Source: Robertmurraya korlensis NBRC 107688 (GTDB lineage: Bacteria > Bacillota > Bacilli > Bacillales > Cytobacillaceae). Taken from it: a stretch of DNA of 64,000 nucleotides. A program made the position numbers and the translations under genes. Where the stretch lies: the NCBI RefSeq assembly GCF_001591645.1, contig NZ_BCVH01000001.1, positions 372,001-436,000 on the forward strand, in the 5' to 3' direction. Shown piece after piece: positions 61,226 to 64,000 of this stretch; the stretch's first letter is position 1; each line of letters starts with the position of its first letter. Below the pieces are notes generated by a model, which ran no database searches, was not told the DNA's origin, and saw nothing but the letters and a program-made list of their open reading frames with translations.

Positions 61226-62424
61226 CTACGTATGCAATGCCAGATGAAAAAGGCCATTTTGGAATATACGGGGGAAGATTTGTACCAGAAACGTTAATGC
61301 AAGCCGTTCTAGAGCTAGGGCAGGCATATGATGATGCAAAAAATGATGAAAGCTTCCAAGCCGATCTAACTTATTTACTAAAAGAGTATGTGGGGAGAGA
61401 AACACCTTTATATTTTGCTGAAAATTTAACAAAGCATGCAAATGGAGCAAAAATCTATTTAAAAAGAGAGGATTTAAACCACACAGGTGCTCATAAAATT
61501 AATAACACGGTCGGTCAGGCACTATTAGCTGTTAGAATGGGTAAAAAGAAAATTGTTGCCGAAACGGGTGCGGGACAGCATGGGGTAGCAACGGCAACTG
61601 TTTGTGCTTTATTAAACCTAGAATGCGTTATATTCATGGGAGAGGAAGATATCAAGAGACAACAACTGAATGTGTTTCGAATGGAGTTATTAGGAGCAAA
61701 GGTGGTATCTGTTACCTCTGGAAGCCGTACGCTAAAGGATGCATGTAATGAAGCTTTACGATACTGGGTTTCCAATGTAACAGATACTCACTATATCCTT
61801 GGTTCAGTAATGGGGCCACACCCGTTTCCGATGATGGTGAGAGATTTTCAAAGTGTCATCGGGAAGGAAACAAAGCAACAGTATAATGAGAAATTTGGAA
61901 AGAATCCAGAAGCCATTATAGCTTGTATTGGTGGTGGAAGTAACTCCATGGGAATGTTTTATCCTTTTGTTGAAGACAGTGAGGTAAAGCTAATTGGTGT
62001 GGAGGCTGCTGGCCATGGTATTGATACGGAACAACATGCAGCTTCACTAACAAAAGGAAAGCCTGGCGTATTACACGGTGCACTTATGTATTTGCTACAA
62101 GATGATGCTGGTCAAATTCAAGAGGCTCATTCGATTTCTGCAGGATTAGATTACCCAGGTGTTGGGCCAGAACATAGTTACTTAAAAGATATTGGGAGAG
62201 TACAGTACGAAAGCATTACAGATTCTGAAGCGTTAGATGCATTAAAACTATTGTGTAGACTGGAAGGGATAATCCCTGCGCTTGAAAGTGCACATGCTGT
62301 AGCATATGCATTAAAACATGCTCAAACAATGTCACAAAATGAGTCTATCGTCGTCTGTCTATCGGGTCGTGGAGACAAAGATGTTCAAACCATACAAGCA
62401 AATATGAAGGAGGCATTAGAATAA
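61222..62424 (+). CDS. trpB: Tryptophan synthase beta chain TrpB
   Basis: 400 residues. PLP Lys in [20 protein letters not shown] phosphate loop and [13 protein letters not shown] 61222 is nine bases after GGGGAG and overlaps the trpF stop (ATGA); TTG 61216 is too close to the site. Confidence 0.97.
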   Translation: MTTYAMPDEKGHFGIYGGRFVPETLMQAVLELGQAYDDAKNDESFQADLTYLLKEYVGRETPLYFAENLTKHANGAKIYLKREDLNHTGAHKINNTVGQALLAVRMGKKKIVAETGAGQHGVATATVCALLNLECVIFMGEEDIKRQQLNVFRMELLGAKVVSVTSGSRTLKDACNEALRYWVSNVTDTHYILGSVMGPHPFPMMVRDFQSVIGKETKQQYNEKFGKNPEAIIACIGGGSNSMGMFYPFVEDSEVKLIGVEAAGHGIDTEQHAASLTKGKPGVLHGALMYLLQDDAGQIQEAHSISAGLDYPGVGPEHSYLKDIGRVQYESITDSEALDALKLLCRLEGIIPALESAHAVAYALKHAQTMSQNESIVVCLSGRGDKDVQTIQANMKEALE

Positions 62425-63206
62425 TGAATCGCATTGAAAAGGCGTTCCATAGCCTAAAAGAGAAAAATGGTAAGGCATTTGTACCGTATTTGATGGCAGG
62501 GGATGGAGGATTAGATCAGTTATTGGAACAATTAATCTTTTTAGAGAGTTGTGGGGCGACAGCAATAGAAATTGGCATTCCCTTTTCCGATCCAGTAGCT
62601 GACGGACCGGCTATTCAAGAAGCAGGGATTCGTTCATTACAGTTGGGTACTACCTTAAAGGGAGTGTTGTCAGCAATTCAAACGATTCGCCCGATTGTGT
62701 CAACCCCGCTTATCTTAATGACCTATATGAACCCAATTTATGCATACGGCATTGGTTCCTTTATTCATGACGCGGTGAAGGCGGGAATAGATGGGTGCAT
62801 CATTCCTGACTTACCTATTGAAGAGGAAGAATTAATTGCTTCTCATTTACAAGATGCTAATATTGAATTGATTCGTTTAGTTACATTAACGAGTCCAATT
62901 GAAAGAATAGAAGAGATCGCTAAGAAAGGTCGAGGTTTCTTATACGCTGTCACAGTAACGGGAATAACAGGTGCTCGAACAGAATTTAATACTAGTGTTG
63001 CTGAGTACTTAAAGAATATTAAAAGCGTAAGTCCTATTCCTGTTTTGGCAGGATTCGGAATTTCTACACCTGAACAGGTGGTAGAGTTAGGCTCTTACTG
63101 CGATGGGGTTGTTGTTGGTAGTAAGATTGTTCAGTTTTTCCATGAAAAGAAATTAAATGAAATTGAACATTTAATTGCAGCATCGAAAACAGCGGACGTT
63201 TCTTGA
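62424..63206 (+). CDS. trpA: Tryptophan synthase alpha chain TrpA
   Basis: 260 residues, TIM barrel. Catalytic Glu in AIEIGIPFSDPVADGP, Asp in IIPDLPIEE, and the phosphate loop GFGIST. Overlaps trpB by one base (TAATG). Last trp gene; no terminator is seen before the next gene. Confidence 0.97.
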   Translation: MNRIEKAFHSLKEKNGKAFVPYLMAGDGGLDQLLEQLIFLESCGATAIEIGIPFSDPVADGPAIQEAGIRSLQLGTTLKGVLSAIQTIRPIVSTPLILMTYMNPIYAYGIGSFIHDAVKAGIDGCIIPDLPIEEEELIASHLQDANIELIRLVTLTSPIERIEEIAKKGRGFLYAVTVTGITGARTEFNTSVAEYLKNIKSVSPIPVLAGFGISTPEQVVELGSYCDGVVVGSKIVQFFHEKKLNEIEHLIAASKTADVS

Positions 63207-63277
63207 AAAAATTGTAATCAGCCTCCTAACATGAATATGGTGAAACATAGACATCATATACATAGGGGTGAATAAAC

Positions 63278-64000
63278 TTGGATATTAGAAAAAACAAGAT
63301 TACCAATGACTTATACGGTTATCGTACAGCGATAGCTAATATCGCACTAGTAGGTGGTTGTGGAGCTGAGGGGAACGACTGGGTATTAATTGATGCGGGA
63401 GTTCCTTTCTCAGGGAGTTATATTAAGCATTTTATTGAAAAAGTGATAGGCCTTGGAAAGAAACCGATTGCTGTTGTTTTGACACATGCTCATTTTGACC
63501 ATGTTGGTGGTCTGTCCTACCTACTAAATAAATGGCGGATTCCTGTGTATATACATGAACGGGAACAAGTGTATGTAACGGGGGAAAAAGATTATCCACC
63601 ACCACATCCATTTATTGAAAAAGGGCTTATGGCATTTATTTCACCTCTTTATCCTAGGAAAGCAATAAATGTCCAATCGTATGTACGTATGCTACCAACA
63701 GACGGTTCCATACCTGAAATGCCTGGTTGGAAGTGGATCCATACACCTGGACACACAGAGGGCCATGTTTCCCTGTTCCGTGAAAAGGACCGTGTAGTAA
63801 TTGCGGGTGACGCACTTATTACTGTCAAGCAGGAATCAGCTTTAGCGGTTTTAACTCAAAGGAAAGAGATCCATGCTCCACCGGCATATTTCACTCAAGA
63901 TTGGGATCTGTCATATGATTCGATAAAAAAGATTCAGACTCTTAAACCATCGCTTATTTATACTGGCCATGGAAAGCCAATGGAGGGTATGGAACTGAAA
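63278..64000 (+). CDS. Metallo-beta-lactamase-fold hydrolase, 3' end outside window
   Basis: 241 visible residues from TTG 63278, six bases after AGGGGTGA. Metal ligands: THAHFDHVGG, HTPGHTEGHVSL, AGDAL and TGHGKP; a typical class B fold hydrolase of the glyoxalase II/lactonase group. Starts 72 bases after trpA with no terminator between, so read-through is possible. Substrate unknown. The final residues lie beyond the window. Confidence 0.88.
   Translation, partial: MDIRKNKITNDLYGYRTAIANIALVGGCGAEGNDWVLIDAGVPFSGSYIKHFIEKVIGLGKKPIAVVLTHAHFDHVGGLSYLLNKWRIPVYIHEREQVYVTGEKDYPPPHPFIEKGLMAFISPLYPRKAINVQSYVRMLPTDGSIPEMPGWKWIHTPGHTEGHVSLFREKDRVVIAGDALITVKQESALAVLTQRKEIHAPPAYFTQDWDLSYDSIKKIQTLKPSLIYTGHGKPMEGMELK

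Overview
The window reads as chromosome of a low-GC, endospore-forming Bacillaceae bacterium (Bacillus sensu lato). Reasons: purine-rich Shine-Dalgarno sites, frequent TTG/GTG starts, spore genes (spo0M, a GerT-like Hsp20, sspH, the LigD/Ku repair pair), and neighbour sets resembling Bacillus subtilis (yodL-deoD-yodJ-ctpA, glpPFKD, fruRKA). The trp operon differs from B. subtilis: it carries its own trpG and sits behind two tandem tryptophan T-boxes. The species cannot be named from this sequence alone.

Layout. 0-10 kb: a partial DUF2515 gene, a His-rich peptide/protein kinase/spo0M cluster, yodL, deoD, a D,D-carboxypeptidase lipoprotein, CtpA, an LCP protein with a lipobox, a COG0523 GTPase, and hemolysin III. 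10-13.6 kb: a compact operon of beta-propeller lipoprotein, response regulator, histidine kinase and FixH/YtkA-like lipoprotein, behind an 11-bp-spaced direct repeat. 13.6-20 kb: two Hsp20-type genes, an SDR lacking its catalytic Tyr, a Ktr-type K+ channel, an HD-GYP protein and a MATE pump. 20-27.8 kb: a GNAT gene preceded by a tRNA-like element, an amidohydrolase, UppP, a sigma-W-type promoter with a DUF4870 gene, patatin, small membrane proteins, a TlpA-like thioredoxin and a purine permease. 27.8-33 kb: EAL-HDOD protein, DapF, divergent ligD/ku. 33-38 kb: glpP, then glpFK and glpD, each of the latter two behind a GlpP-type leader terminator. 38-42 kb: an unassigned transcribed RNA, a ZTP riboswitch with folD, and a csp-cshA-csp cluster. 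42-50 kb: acidic proteins, a KinE-like kinase, an amino acid permease, a decayed IS1182 island, LysE, a YdjO-like protein, GNAT, small lipoprotein and membrane proteins, sspH. 50-54 kb: fruRKA. 54-64 kb: MFS, MOSC, T-box-trpEGDCFBA, and a partial metallo-beta-lactamase-fold gene.

How it works together. Most of the window is metabolic core: glycerol uptake and oxidation under GlpP antitermination with a candidate CcpA site, fructose uptake and phosphorylation under FruR, one-carbon metabolism under a ZTP sensor, and tryptophan synthesis under uncharged tRNA-Trp. The envelope genes (LCP, CtpA, UppP, D,D-carboxypeptidase, DapF, the lipoprotein/two-component operon) concern wall synthesis and stress. 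The least explained parts are the tRNA-like element near 20.9 kb, the terminator-ended RNA at 38.1-38.5 kb, and the lipoprotein/two-component operon at 10-13.6 kb. No CRISPR array, intact tRNA, rRNA or prophage was seen.
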